In this document: piece by piece, positions 18,252 to 26,965 of the stretch
How positions within the stretch are numbered: position 1 is the stretch's first letter
Layout of the letters: each line of letters starts with the position of its first letter
Assembly (NCBI RefSeq): GCF_021012795.1
Contig: NZ_VFYU01000014.1
Coordinates: 157,173-221,172, forward strand
Direction: 5' to 3'
DNA: 64,000 nucleotides
Source: Psychrobacter sp. I-STPA10
GTDB lineage: Bacteria; Pseudomonadota; Gammaproteobacteria; Pseudomonadales; Moraxellaceae
The notes under the pieces: generated by a model
What the model was told of the DNA's origin: nothing
Databases searched by the model: none
The model's input: the letters and a program-made list of their open reading frames with translations, nothing else
Made by a program: the position numbers and the translations under genes

Positions 18252-19742
18252 CTACTGACAACTTCTTTCTGCACCTTCTTGTACAGATATACCAACTTGC
18301 ATACTAGACTGCCCTCCATTTGCTGACGTCCACCATACTTTACCACTGTCATTTATTGAAACTAAAGGGTTAAAACCATTTTTGCATTTAACTAAATAAG
18401 TAGTAAAAGTTCTATGAGTAGCATAATGACGCATCGAAATAACCTTCCCTCCTGCACCAGATGAGCTACTAGAGCTACTACTAGTTGTCGCTGCCATCGC
18501 TTGTACTTGTGCATAAAATATTTTGTGATACCACTCCGCCGCCTCACTATCACCTTGCTCTGCCGCTTTGCGATACCATGCCAACGCTTCAATGTCTGAT
18601 TGAGTTACTCCTTTGCCATCTTTATACATCGCCCCTAAGTTTTTTTGTGCAGGTGCATATCCCTGCTCTGCTGCTTTACGAAACCAAACAACCGCTTCAC
18701 TGTCTGACTGGCTCACTCCTCTGCCATCTTTATACATCATCCCTAAGTTATTTTGTGCTTCAGCATTACCTCTCCCAACCGCTTTGCGATACCATGCCAC
18801 CGCTTCACTGTCTGATTGGGTTACTCCTTTACCATCTTCATACATCCTCCCTAAGTTTTTTTGTGCTTCAGCATTAGCTAAAGCATTACCTTGCTCTGCT
18901 GCTTTACGATACCACGCCACCGCTTCTCTGTACGATTGGGTTACCCCTCTGCCAAATTCATACATATACCCTAAGTTATTTTGTGCTTTAGCATTACCTT
19001 GCGCTGCCGCTTTGCGATACCACGCCACCGCCTCACTGTCTGATTGGGTTACCCCTTTGCCATCTCTATACAGATCTCCTAAGTTTTTTTGTGCATAAGC
19101 ATCACCTTGCTCTGCTGCTTTGCGAAACCACACCACCGCTTCACTGTCTGATTGCGTTACCCCTTTGCCATCTCTATACATAGTTCCTAAGTTAGATTGT
19201 GCAGGTGCATAGTTTTGGGCAGCGGCTTTGCGATACCATGCCACCGCTTCACTGTCTGATTGGCTCACCCCTTTGCCATTTTCATACATCAGCCCTAAGT
19301 TGGATTGTGCAGGTGCATAGTTTTGGGCAGCGGCTTTTTTGTACCAAGTCAGTGCTTCTGTGTAGTTTTCGGCTTTATCATAAGCACGACCCAACTGAAA
19401 CAAATATCGAGGATTGTTAGAGTCTGTAGATAATGCTTGTTGACATGCAGCGATGGCAGCGGCTGAATTTAAGTCATCCCAATCCACGCCTGTAACACCA
19501 CTGGGGTTATCTTTATTAGCAGGGTGGGCAGCTAGTTTGTCACAGTCATTGACTGTTGTATTTGCCATTGCCATTGAGCTTATTAATAAAGTCGGTAACA
19601 ATAGGCTGCCTGCCAGTATGGACAGCTTGGTTTTATTGGTGGTTTTATTCATCATGTTATTGCTTATCTTATCTATGCTTGTCTTATTCATGGTTTGATT
19701 ATGATCCAGTGTAAACTGAGCGGTGCTATGAGTATCTGTCAT
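18252..19742 (-). CDS. Sel1-repeat (TPR-like) secreted protein
   Basis: 496 residues. Seven full Sel1 units and one partial span about residues 129-409, each near EAVAWYRKAAEQGNAEAQ plus NLGxMYxDGKGVTQSDS; the fifth has a four-residue insertion. Next come a Ser tract (about 415-425) and a C-terminal domain of about 70 residues with two cysteines. A signal peptide (ILAGSLLLPTLLISSMAMA) ends near residue 60, preceded by a polar 35-residue extension; AAGGAAG sits at the right distance from the first ATG, supporting that long start, although ATGs at codons 18, 30 and 31 exist. Sel1 arrays mediate protein interactions; the partner is unknown. Confidence 0.9.
   Translation of the reverse strand: MTDTHSTAQFTLDHNQTMNKTSIDKISNNMMNKTTNKTKLSILAGSLLLPTLLISSMAMANTTVNDCDKLAAHPANKDNPSGVTGVDWDDLNSAAAIAACQQALSTDSNNPRYLFQLGRAYDKAENYTEALTWYKKAAAQNYAPAQSNLGLMYENGKGVSQSDSEAVAWYRKAAAQNYAPAQSNLGTMYRDGKGVTQSDSEAVVWFRKAAEQGDAYAQKNLGDLYRDGKGVTQSDSEAVAWYRKAAAQGNAKAQNNLGYMYEFGRGVTQSYREAVAWYRKAAEQGNALANAEAQKNLGRMYEDGKGVTQSDSEAVAWYRKAVGRGNAEAQNNLGMMYKDGRGVSQSDSEAVVWFRKAAEQGYAPAQKNLGAMYKDGKGVTQSDIEALAWYRKAAEQGDSEAAEWYHKIFYAQVQAMAATTSSSSSSSSGAGGKVISMRHYATHRTFTTYLVKCKNGFNPLVSINDSGKVWWTSANGGQSSMQVGISVQEGAERSCQ
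18591..19358 (-). repeat. 108-bp tandem repeats inside the Sel1 gene
   Basis: Seven in-frame units of 108 bp (one of 120 bp), highly similar at DNA level. Copies such as the TTTGCCATC plus TACATC-CCTAAGTT blocks recur with near identity. This makes copy-number change by recombination or slippage likely. Confidence 0.85.
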
Positions 19743-19909
19743 TTTGGCTTCCTTGTGAGTGTTTTGTAGATAGGTGGTTATTTTATAATTAATAACTATA
19801 TTAGCTTAAGTATAAATTTAAATATACCTGCAATACAAACTAAGTTTTTCTTTTTTCTACTACAACATCCGCAGCAAATATTTTGTTATGGTCACTATTA
19901 AAATACCAC

Positions 19910-19944
19910 AAAAAAAGGCTTTGATTATGACCAATCAAAGCCTT
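19910..19944 (-). terminator. Intrinsic terminator after rapA
   Basis: Read on the minus strand, AAGGCTTTGATT pairs with AATCAAAGCCTT and is followed by a T-run. It lies 58 bp after the rapA stop. Confidence 0.88.
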
Positions 19945-20001
19945 GTTGAAATTTTTAAGATTAAACTTTATTTGCCTTATTTTTAGTAGTCAAATGAGCA
20001 A

Positions 20002-22884
20002 TTACGGCTTCATTGCCACCAATACCCGAATACTATCAGGTACAAGTGACAAACTAGATAATGCCGCCTCACCTTGTGCTTTAAGAGATTCTAAACGCTC
20101 AACCTCTTCAGCACGCACATTAGGGTTAATCGCCTGTAAATGTTTTAGACGCTTAATTTCACGCTGCCACTGTTGGCTAAAACGCGCTTTTGCCTGCTCA
20201 CTAATATCATGCAGTTTTTTCTCAGCGATTGCCTGTGCATCTTCATAACGCTGACTAATGACCTCACCACGTAGCTTGACCACTTGGCGGGCACGGTTTT
20301 TATCTATGCGTTCAATATGCGGCATGATCATCTCAGCGGTAATGCGCTCTGATAAATCGTGCCCTTGCTCACTGATAAATACTCGAATACTTTGGGTTGG
20401 CAACGTCGCTGGCAAATTCAATAATTTGGGGGCAATGGTTTGCACACGGAAAGTCACCTCAAGCATCAGCATACCTTGTGGCACAGTCATACTTTTAAGC
20501 ATCGCCACGGTAGTATTACCAAATGTGCCTGCGCTGGCAAGCTCATATACCGCCTGCATTAAAGGGTGCTCATGGGTAATAAATGCCATGTCTTCCCGCA
20601 ATAACGCTTGCTCACGGTCAAAGGTCAACGTCATGCCATCTTCACCAATGGGCAAACTGCTAAGCTCGCTGTGCTGACTGTCTGCTTCTGGTGGATGAAT
20701 GACCCATGAGCCATCACGCTGTACACTGTGATCTATATTTGCCGAGGATAAAAAACGCTCCAAAAAGGCAGGTAGTAGATTATTGTCATCAAAGTCTGCC
20801 ATAGTTTTGGCAATGCGTCCTGCCACCCGAGGACGACAAGAGTTATATTCTAACAGACGGTCACGCCCTGCTTGTAGCTGTGCCTCTAACTCTTGACGAA
20901 CACGCTTCGCCTCTGCAATCAAATCATCTAATTTTGCTTTATTCTCAGTATTGTCTTCTCCTTCTAATAAAGGCTTCAGATCGACAATAAACTGCTCTTG
21001 TACCATTTGAGCCGTTGGTGAAATCTGATTAAAGATATTCAATGCTTCATCATACCAACGATACAACCGCTGTTGCGCTGTGCCTTCTACATAAGGAACA
21101 TGCAGAATAATTTGCTGGGTTTGTCCAATACGATCCAAGCGTCCAATGCGCTGCTCTAAGGTGTCAGGGTTGGCAGGTAAATCCCATAATATTAACTGAT
21201 TGGCAAATTGAAAATTGCGCCCCTCCGAGCCAATCTCGGAGCATAGCAGGATTTGCGCGCCTTCATCATCAGCAAAAAAGGCTGCCGCTTGGTCACGCTC
21301 AAGCAAACTCATCTGCTCTGTAAAGATAGCGGTTTTGATACCTGCATGTAGGCGCAATACTGCTTCAAGACTTTCAATGGTTGCACCACTACGCGCAATC
21401 AGCAAAACTTTATGGTGTTTTAGGCTACCTTTTAATAACTCAATCAACCACGGTACTCTCGGATCAGCCTCTAGCCAGCTACCATCAGGTTGGTTTTCCT
21501 CACCCCACAACTGCTCACGCAATTTTCCCTGAGTTTGATAGCTGTCCTGCCAGCTTTCGGGCAGCGGCAGTGGATGCGGCTGACAACGACGACCATGAAA
21601 CCCTTGCACGCTGTCTCGGGTATTACGAAATAACACGCGCCCTGTGCCATGTCGGTCTAATAGCTCATTGAGCGCATACGCACGCAGCTTTTCATCTTCA
21701 TTAATCGCTTGTAGCTCATCAGCCTCTTCAAAGCCTAATAGCTGAGTCAAAGCGGCTATTTGCCCTGTGCTCAATGGCTTATCGGCTATCAAGACATCTG
21801 CCACTGCCGCTGTTTCAGCAAAGGCGTGTTGACTATCGAGAAAATCATCCAAATCATCAAAACGATCAGGGTCTAGCAAACGCAAGCGGGCAAAATGGCT
21901 CTCTGCCCCTAATTGCTCTGGTGTTGCGGTTAATAATAATAAGCCTTTGGTTTCATGGGCAAAATCAGCAATCAGCTCATATTTTTCATTACCACCATTT
22001 TCATCATCCCAATGCAGATGATGGGCTTCATCAACCACTAATAAATCAAAACCTGCTTCAATGGCTTGCTCATACAAATCATGATGATCCAGCATCAAAT
22101 CAATACTGGCAATAATACACTGCTCAGTAGCAAAGACATTTTGCTCAGGGTCATGCTCTTTGATGGCAGCGGTACGCACCAAATCAAACAACGAAAATTC
22201 CAAATTAAAGCGACGACGCAGCTCGATCATCCACTGATACTGCAAACTATCAGGCACAAGGATAAGCACCCGTTCTGCCTTACCTGTCATCAGTTGTTGA
22301 TGAATAATCAAACCTGCTTCGATGGTTTTGCCCAGTCCCACTTCATCAGCCAGCATCACCCGCGGATACAATCGCTTACCCACTTCATGCGCAATATATA
22401 ACTGATGCGGAATAATATCGACCCGAGCACCCATCAAGCCTTTGAGTGGATGCGCTGCCAATGCTGACTGCATGCGCAAAATATCTTGGCGCAGTGCATA
22501 CCAATCTGTGCGCTCTACCCGACCTGCCAACAACCGCTCCAATGGTCGAGCCAACGTGATATTAGCCGCCAGTCGTGTCTCCATAATGCCACGATCACTA
22601 CCTGCCACCTGATATTTGATCACCCCCATCACCTCTTCGACAGCAGTGACGGTATGGGTATTACCATCTTGATCACCCACTTCATCACCTACCTTAAACA
22701 CCACCCGAGATAAGGGGGCAGAGTTTTTGGCATAGACTCGTGTCTCTTCACTTTGTGGGAATAAAATATGCACGCAGCGATCATCTACTGCTACAACGAC
22801 GCCAAGCCCAAGCTCCGACTCAGTGTCTGATAAATAACGCTGACCAACAGCAAATTCAGGATTTAGTGCAGCAGATATAGTCAT
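20002..22884 (-). CDS. rapA: RNA polymerase-associated ATPase RapA (HepA)
   Basis: An SWI2/SNF2-type ATPase that binds RNA polymerase and promotes its recycling after termination. 960 residues, normal for the family. N-terminal Tudor-like domains (about 1-110) precede the helicase core: motif I LADEVGLGKTIEAGLI (about 175), DEAH box LLVVDEAHHLHW (about 280), motif III LLLTATPEQLG, and in the second lobe SEIGSEGRNFQFANQLI and QRIGRLDRIGQ. The C-terminal region (about 600-960) matches the RapA-specific domain. It appears to be monocistronic. Confidence 0.97.
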   Translation of the reverse strand: MTISAALNPEFAVGQRYLSDTESELGLGVVVAVDDRCVHILFPQSEETRVYAKNSAPLSRVVFKVGDEVGDQDGNTHTVTAVEEVMGVIKYQVAGSDRGIMETRLAANITLARPLERLLAGRVERTDWYALRQDILRMQSALAAHPLKGLMGARVDIIPHQLYIAHEVGKRLYPRVMLADEVGLGKTIEAGLIIHQQLMTGKAERVLILVPDSLQYQWMIELRRRFNLEFSLFDLVRTAAIKEHDPEQNVFATEQCIIASIDLMLDHHDLYEQAIEAGFDLLVVDEAHHLHWDDENGGNEKYELIADFAHETKGLLLLTATPEQLGAESHFARLRLLDPDRFDDLDDFLDSQHAFAETAAVADVLIADKPLSTGQIAALTQLLGFEEADELQAINEDEKLRAYALNELLDRHGTGRVLFRNTRDSVQGFHGRRCQPHPLPLPESWQDSYQTQGKLREQLWGEENQPDGSWLEADPRVPWLIELLKGSLKHHKVLLIARSGATIESLEAVLRLHAGIKTAIFTEQMSLLERDQAAAFFADDEGAQILLCSEIGSEGRNFQFANQLILWDLPANPDTLEQRIGRLDRIGQTQQIILHVPYVEGTAQQRLYRWYDEALNIFNQISPTAQMVQEQFIVDLKPLLEGEDNTENKAKLDDLIAEAKRVRQELEAQLQAGRDRLLEYNSCRPRVAGRIAKTMADFDDNNLLPAFLERFLSSANIDHSVQRDGSWVIHPPEADSQHSELSSLPIGEDGMTLTFDREQALLREDMAFITHEHPLMQAVYELASAGTFGNTTVAMLKSMTVPQGMLMLEVTFRVQTIAPKLLNLPATLPTQSIRVFISEQGHDLSERITAEMIMPHIERIDKNRARQVVKLRGEVISQRYEDAQAIAEKKLHDISEQAKARFSQQWQREIKRLKHLQAINPNVRAEEVERLESLKAQGEAALSSLSLVPDSIRVLVAMKP

Positions 22885-23303
22885 AAACCTCAGGTTTCCA
22901 AAATCAGTGAATGGTGTGAAAACTAATAATGAGCAGATAGCTATTTTTTGTTAATGGCTATCATAACCGATGCGAGAGAAAAACGCATCGAAAAAGCCGC
23001 TTATAGCCATTTAATGCACGCACCCGCCCATATTTTCAAGGGTAAATTATCAATTTTCACCAAACTTAGTATGGTGAATATCCCCATGACTGCTAATTTA
23101 GCAAAACTGTTATTGATAAAAACCGTTATTGATAATTACCAAGCACTGCCACAAACACAGCAGCCACCGTGTAAATAAGTTTGTATAATAAGCTTGTATC
23201 AATATTTATCCCTATCAATACCATCAATCCCCATTTTATACCTTTTTTCACCTGACACTATGTTGAAACATCAATAAATTCATCAATAAAGTAAGGACAA
23301 GTA
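22885..23303. other. Intergenic region upstream of the 2-hydroxyacid dehydrogenase
   Basis: 419 bp between divergent rapA and the dehydrogenase. A 76-codon plus-strand frame (22948-23178) exists but has no ribosome site and no recognisable family, so I do not call it. Probable promoters for both flanking genes. Confidence 0.5.
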
Positions 23304-24245
23304 ATGAAAGCCGTATTTTTAGACCGTGGTACATTTTTAGACACTGTTGACTTGCCTGCGCCACAAGGCATTAGTGACTATGTGGTATATGATACGACGC
23401 CTCAAGATGACACAACAATCATTGAGCGTTGCCAAGATGCTGACATCGTTATTACCAATAAAGTCAAAATTAATCAACAAATCATTGAAAAACTGCCCAA
23501 ACTCAAGCTGATTCAGCTCACCGCCACTGGTAAAAATAATGTCGATGAAGCGGCTTGTAAAGATAACAACATTACCCTTTATAATGTGGCTGGCTATGCC
23601 ATCAAAAGTGTGCCAGAGCATACCTTTATGCTGATGCTCAATGCGATGCGAGCAGGTTTGTATTATCATCACAAAGTCAGTGATGGCACATGGCAACAAG
23701 ATGGTAATTTTTGCTTATTAGATATCCCCCTCATTGATTTAGAAGACAAAACATTAGGAATTATTGGTGCAGGTACGATTGGTCGGCGCGTCGGTGAAAT
23801 TGCCAAAGCCTTTGGTATGCAGGTGTTATGGGCTGAGCATCAAGGTAAAACACCACGCAATGATGATTATACCGCCTTTGATGAAGTGCTTAAGCGCTGT
23901 GACGTGTTGAGCTTACATTGTCCACTAATCGATGCCACCAAGCATCTGATTAATGCAGATAACATCAGCAAAATGAAGCAACAACCTTTGTTGGTCAATG
24001 TCGCTCGTGGTGGGGTGGTTGATAGCCAAGCGGTGGTCGATGCAATCAATAATGAGCAGCTACTTGGCTATGCCACTGACGTGTTTGCCGAAGAACCCAT
24101 TGCTGATAATGATCCACTGCTTACTTTGGCAGATCATCCCCGAGTGGTATTTAGCCCGCATAATGCATGGGGCAGTCTGGCAGCCCAACAGACCCTATGG
24201 GATATATTGAGTAAACAGGTGAGCGAGTTTATTGAGAACAATTAA
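23304..24245 (+). CDS. D-isomer 2-hydroxyacid dehydrogenase (glycerate dehydrogenase-like)
   Basis: 313 residues, NAD(P)-dependent, cytosolic. The Rossmann motif GAGTIGRRVGEIAKAFGM is near residue 155. The catalytic Arg is in VNVARGGVVDSQAV (about 232), Glu in DVFAEEPI (about 262) and His in FSPHNAWGSLAAQ (about 283). The closest subgroup by feel is glycerate dehydrogenase/hydroxypyruvate reductase (HprA-like), but the substrate is not proven from sequence. GTAAGGA precedes the ATG. Confidence 0.92.
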   Translation: MKAVFLDRGTFLDTVDLPAPQGISDYVVYDTTPQDDTTIIERCQDADIVITNKVKINQQIIEKLPKLKLIQLTATGKNNVDEAACKDNNITLYNVAGYAIKSVPEHTFMLMLNAMRAGLYYHHKVSDGTWQQDGNFCLLDIPLIDLEDKTLGIIGAGTIGRRVGEIAKAFGMQVLWAEHQGKTPRNDDYTAFDEVLKRCDVLSLHCPLIDATKHLINADNISKMKQQPLLVNVARGGVVDSQAVVDAINNEQLLGYATDVFAEEPIADNDPLLTLADHPRVVFSPHNAWGSLAAQQTLWDILSKQVSEFIENN

Positions 24246-24362
24246 ATAGAGTCATGCTAGCGCATAAAAACTAAAGAATTAAAGCATAGAAATAGAAACT
24301 AAAGAAAAATTGCAGCAAACCAATCAAGCGACTGAGTGGTTAGAGGAACAAAAAATGCTCAA

Positions 24363-25958
24363 CTAAGCAAACACTAACCACTCATCTTCAATACTATCTT
24401 TTAATAGCATGCGGCGATCTTTTAAATAATTATGCTCAACACGCCAAGGATAACAATCCCCTTGCTTGGGTAGATCATCTTGCGCACGCTTTATATATCC
24501 AGCAGAAAGTGAGCCCATAACTGTCTCAGTAAGTTTATGCACACGCGTTTTTTTATTATCATTTTTCTGGTGTTGATAATTAGCTTCTGTCTTTGCGACG
24601 ACCACCTGCACATTTTGCTTATCCATATAGTCAAATAAGCGCATCAGATACTGACAAGCAAGCTCAATCTTTAATGTCCAAGACGCATTGGTATAGCCAA
24701 ATAAAATCGCCATATTTGGGACATCACCAATCATCACCGCTTTATAAGTTAAGCAATCACCTACATCAATAAAGGTATCATCAACACATACCTTAGCACC
24801 GCCAAGCATCTGCAACTTAAGCCCTGTTGCCGTCACAATAATATCTGCTGCTATCTCTTGCCCATCTTGCATCACCACAGCCGATGCGCTAAAGCGTTTG
24901 ATCTGCCCTGTCACCACATCAGCACTTCCGCTTTGCAATGCTTGAAATAAATCATCATCTGGCACAGCACACAAGCGCTCATCCCACGGATCATAACTTG
25001 GTGAAAAATGCTTCAGTGACACATCACTGCCTTTTAATGCTTGTTTTACTTTATGGGTCAAGATGGCTTTCATAGCCTTAGGTGCACGTGTCGCAAACTG
25101 ATAGATGCCCTGCTGCAACAACAAATTGCGCCAACGCATCAATTCATAAAGACGTTTTTTATACAGTGGTTTGTTATGTTTGTTATATGGTTGTTTTTTA
25201 TCTAGAGCCGTTGCGCATTTATCCAATATCTCTAGCAGCTTATCGCGCCCATGAATACTGGCAACATAAGTGGGGGATCGCTGTATCATGGTCACATGAT
25301 GGGCACATTGCTCAGCCGTTTTATCCACCAACGCTGGTACCAGCGTCATGGCTGTTGCTCCACTGCCAATCACCACCACATCTTTGCCATCATAATCCAC
25401 ATCCTGCCAATTTTGCGGATGGATAATCTGTCCTGTAAACTCCTGCTGATCTTCAAACTGTGGCTGATACCCTTGCTCAGTATCATAATAACCTGTCGCC
25501 CCCACCACAAACTTAGCAATGATCTGTGTCACTTCTTTTGTCTGTGTATTTTTAATCGTCGCTGTCCACTGCTTGCTATCACTTGACCACGTTAACTGCG
25601 TGACCATACAACCATAACGAATGTGCTGCTGCACATCATATTTATGTGCTATCTGCTTTAAGTATTGTTTAATATCCTCACCTTTTGCCAGTGTTGAGGA
25701 TTGCAACCAAGGGGCAAAGCCGTAGCCCAAAGTCAGCATGTCTGAATCTGAGCGCACCCCTGGGTAACGAAATATATCCCAAGTACCCCCAAGCGACTCA
25801 CGTTTTTCGACAATCATAAACCGCTTGTGTGGCTGCTGCTCCTGCAAATAACACGCCATTGCAATGCCTGAAATTCCAGCACCAATAATCAACACATCAC
25901 AATCATCTGTTGCCATATTTGTCGCTGTGCTGATTACTGTATTGTGATTTTTTAGCAT
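24363..25958 (-). CDS. Flavin-containing (Baeyer-Villiger-type) monooxygenase
   Basis: 531 residues from the ATG at 25958; an in-frame TTG at 25970 would add four. FAD-binding GAGISGIAMACYLQEQ is near residue 25 and the NADPH-binding GSGATAMTLVPAL near 190; KRESLGGTWDIFRYPGVRSD is the family-typical loop, and FGYTNASWTLKIELA is the usual C-terminal motif. It uses NADPH and oxygen to insert oxygen into a ketone or heteroatom substrate; the substrate is unknown. An acyltransferase gene follows 34 bp upstream on the same strand, perhaps in one unit with it first. Confidence 0.92.
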   Translation of the reverse strand: MLKNHNTVISTATNMATDDCDVLIIGAGISGIAMACYLQEQQPHKRFMIVEKRESLGGTWDIFRYPGVRSDSDMLTLGYGFAPWLQSSTLAKGEDIKQYLKQIAHKYDVQQHIRYGCMVTQLTWSSDSKQWTATIKNTQTKEVTQIIAKFVVGATGYYDTEQGYQPQFEDQQEFTGQIIHPQNWQDVDYDGKDVVVIGSGATAMTLVPALVDKTAEQCAHHVTMIQRSPTYVASIHGRDKLLEILDKCATALDKKQPYNKHNKPLYKKRLYELMRWRNLLLQQGIYQFATRAPKAMKAILTHKVKQALKGSDVSLKHFSPSYDPWDERLCAVPDDDLFQALQSGSADVVTGQIKRFSASAVVMQDGQEIAADIIVTATGLKLQMLGGAKVCVDDTFIDVGDCLTYKAVMIGDVPNMAILFGYTNASWTLKIELACQYLMRLFDYMDKQNVQVVVAKTEANYQHQKNDNKKTRVHKLTETVMGSLSAGYIKRAQDDLPKQGDCYPWRVEHNYLKDRRMLLKDSIEDEWLVFA

Positions 25959-26003
25959 AAAAAGATTCAAATAAAAAAGGTGACTTTTATAGTGCCATAT
26001 TTT

Positions 26004-26657
26004 TTACCGCTCACTATTCATATCTTGTAACGGCTGTGAAAGCCGCTCGGGGTGGCGTGGCATCACCCCACGATATTGCTGATAGATTTTTTGTAAATCT
26101 GCCTCAATATCACCTGTTGGCTCTACAGGTGTCATAAAGCGAATCTGTTTGCTTTTATAGTCCATTGCCACAGGAATAATTGGCACACCTGCGGCTTGAG
26201 CAATGTAATAAAAGCCCGTTTTCCATTTATCGCTATAGCCACGCTTTCCCTCTGGTGCTAAGCCCAAAAATAATGGCTGACCATGTTGAAACTTATCAAT
26301 ACTGGCTTGTAATACTGAGCCTTTTTTTTCTCTATCAATGGGAATCACCCCTGACCATTTTAAAAATGACCCCAAGACAGGAACTTTAAATAGGCTCTGC
26401 TTACCCATAATCTTAATATCTAAATCTAATGCAAGCAAAGTAGGAATGGCATAAACCCCATCAATATTAGAAGTATGTGGTACTGCCAATAGTACCGCTT
26501 GAGAGATATTCGGAATACTACCCACGATCCGCCATCCTGACGCTGTCAAAAAGCCCTTGGCAAGCTTCGGTATCAACTTACCGCCACGCTTTGGAATCAG
26601 GTCACCCAATTGTGCCTTACTCAAACTTGGTAGTTCACCTTCGTGATCGTGTTTCAT
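26004..26657 (-). CDS. 1-acyl-sn-glycerol-3-phosphate acyltransferase-like protein
   Basis: 217 residues, PlsC-like fold. The catalytic H(X)4D motif is AVPHTSNIDGVYAI (about residues 59-72), and the glycerophosphate-binding APEGKRGYSDKWKTGFY lies near 134. It lacks long transmembrane spans. A role in phospholipid synthesis or lysophospholipid reacylation is inferred from the family. It precedes the monooxygenase gene by 45 bp on the minus strand, so co-transcription is plausible. Confidence 0.88.
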   Translation of the reverse strand: MKHDHEGELPSLSKAQLGDLIPKRGGKLIPKLAKGFLTASGWRIVGSIPNISQAVLLAVPHTSNIDGVYAIPTLLALDLDIKIMGKQSLFKVPVLGSFLKWSGVIPIDREKKGSVLQASIDKFQHGQPLFLGLAPEGKRGYSDKWKTGFYYIAQAAGVPIIPVAMDYKSKQIRFMTPVEPTGDIEADLQKIYQQYRGVMPRHPERLSQPLQDMNSER

Positions 26658-26965
26658 AAATCCTCATATTTACAAAAATATTTACCAATACTAGCACCAT
26701 ACAAAAGTTTATAAAACCACTTTTATCCGCTACCGTGCTACAAGGTAATATTAATACAGCTTTAGTTAAGTATTAGCTATATGAGAATTTAATGGCACAC
26801 CTATAATCTTAAGTCATTGTTATATTAAGGATTTATTAAATAGGATTAAAATAACGATTAAATTCGTAATTTCTTTATTGCAACCATAGCAACGATTTAT
26901 AATCACTCACTCCTACCTTGTTTTACTGTTAACAACCATCACTAAAACAGACCACCTTTATACTG
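26658..26965. other. AT-rich intergenic region upstream of the acyltransferase
   Basis: 308 bp with no gene; it should hold the promoter of the acyltransferase-monooxygenase pair. The downstream end of parE lies next to it; no clear terminator hairpin was found. Confidence 0.5.

Noticed and set aside
18613..19098. Repetitive plus-strand frame over the Sel1 gene
   Set aside because: Mirror of the 108-bp repeat units; the Sel1 reading is the true one.
22948..23178. 76-codon plus-strand frame between rapA and the dehydrogenase
   Set aside because: No ribosome site, no signature and composition not convincing; it may be chance.
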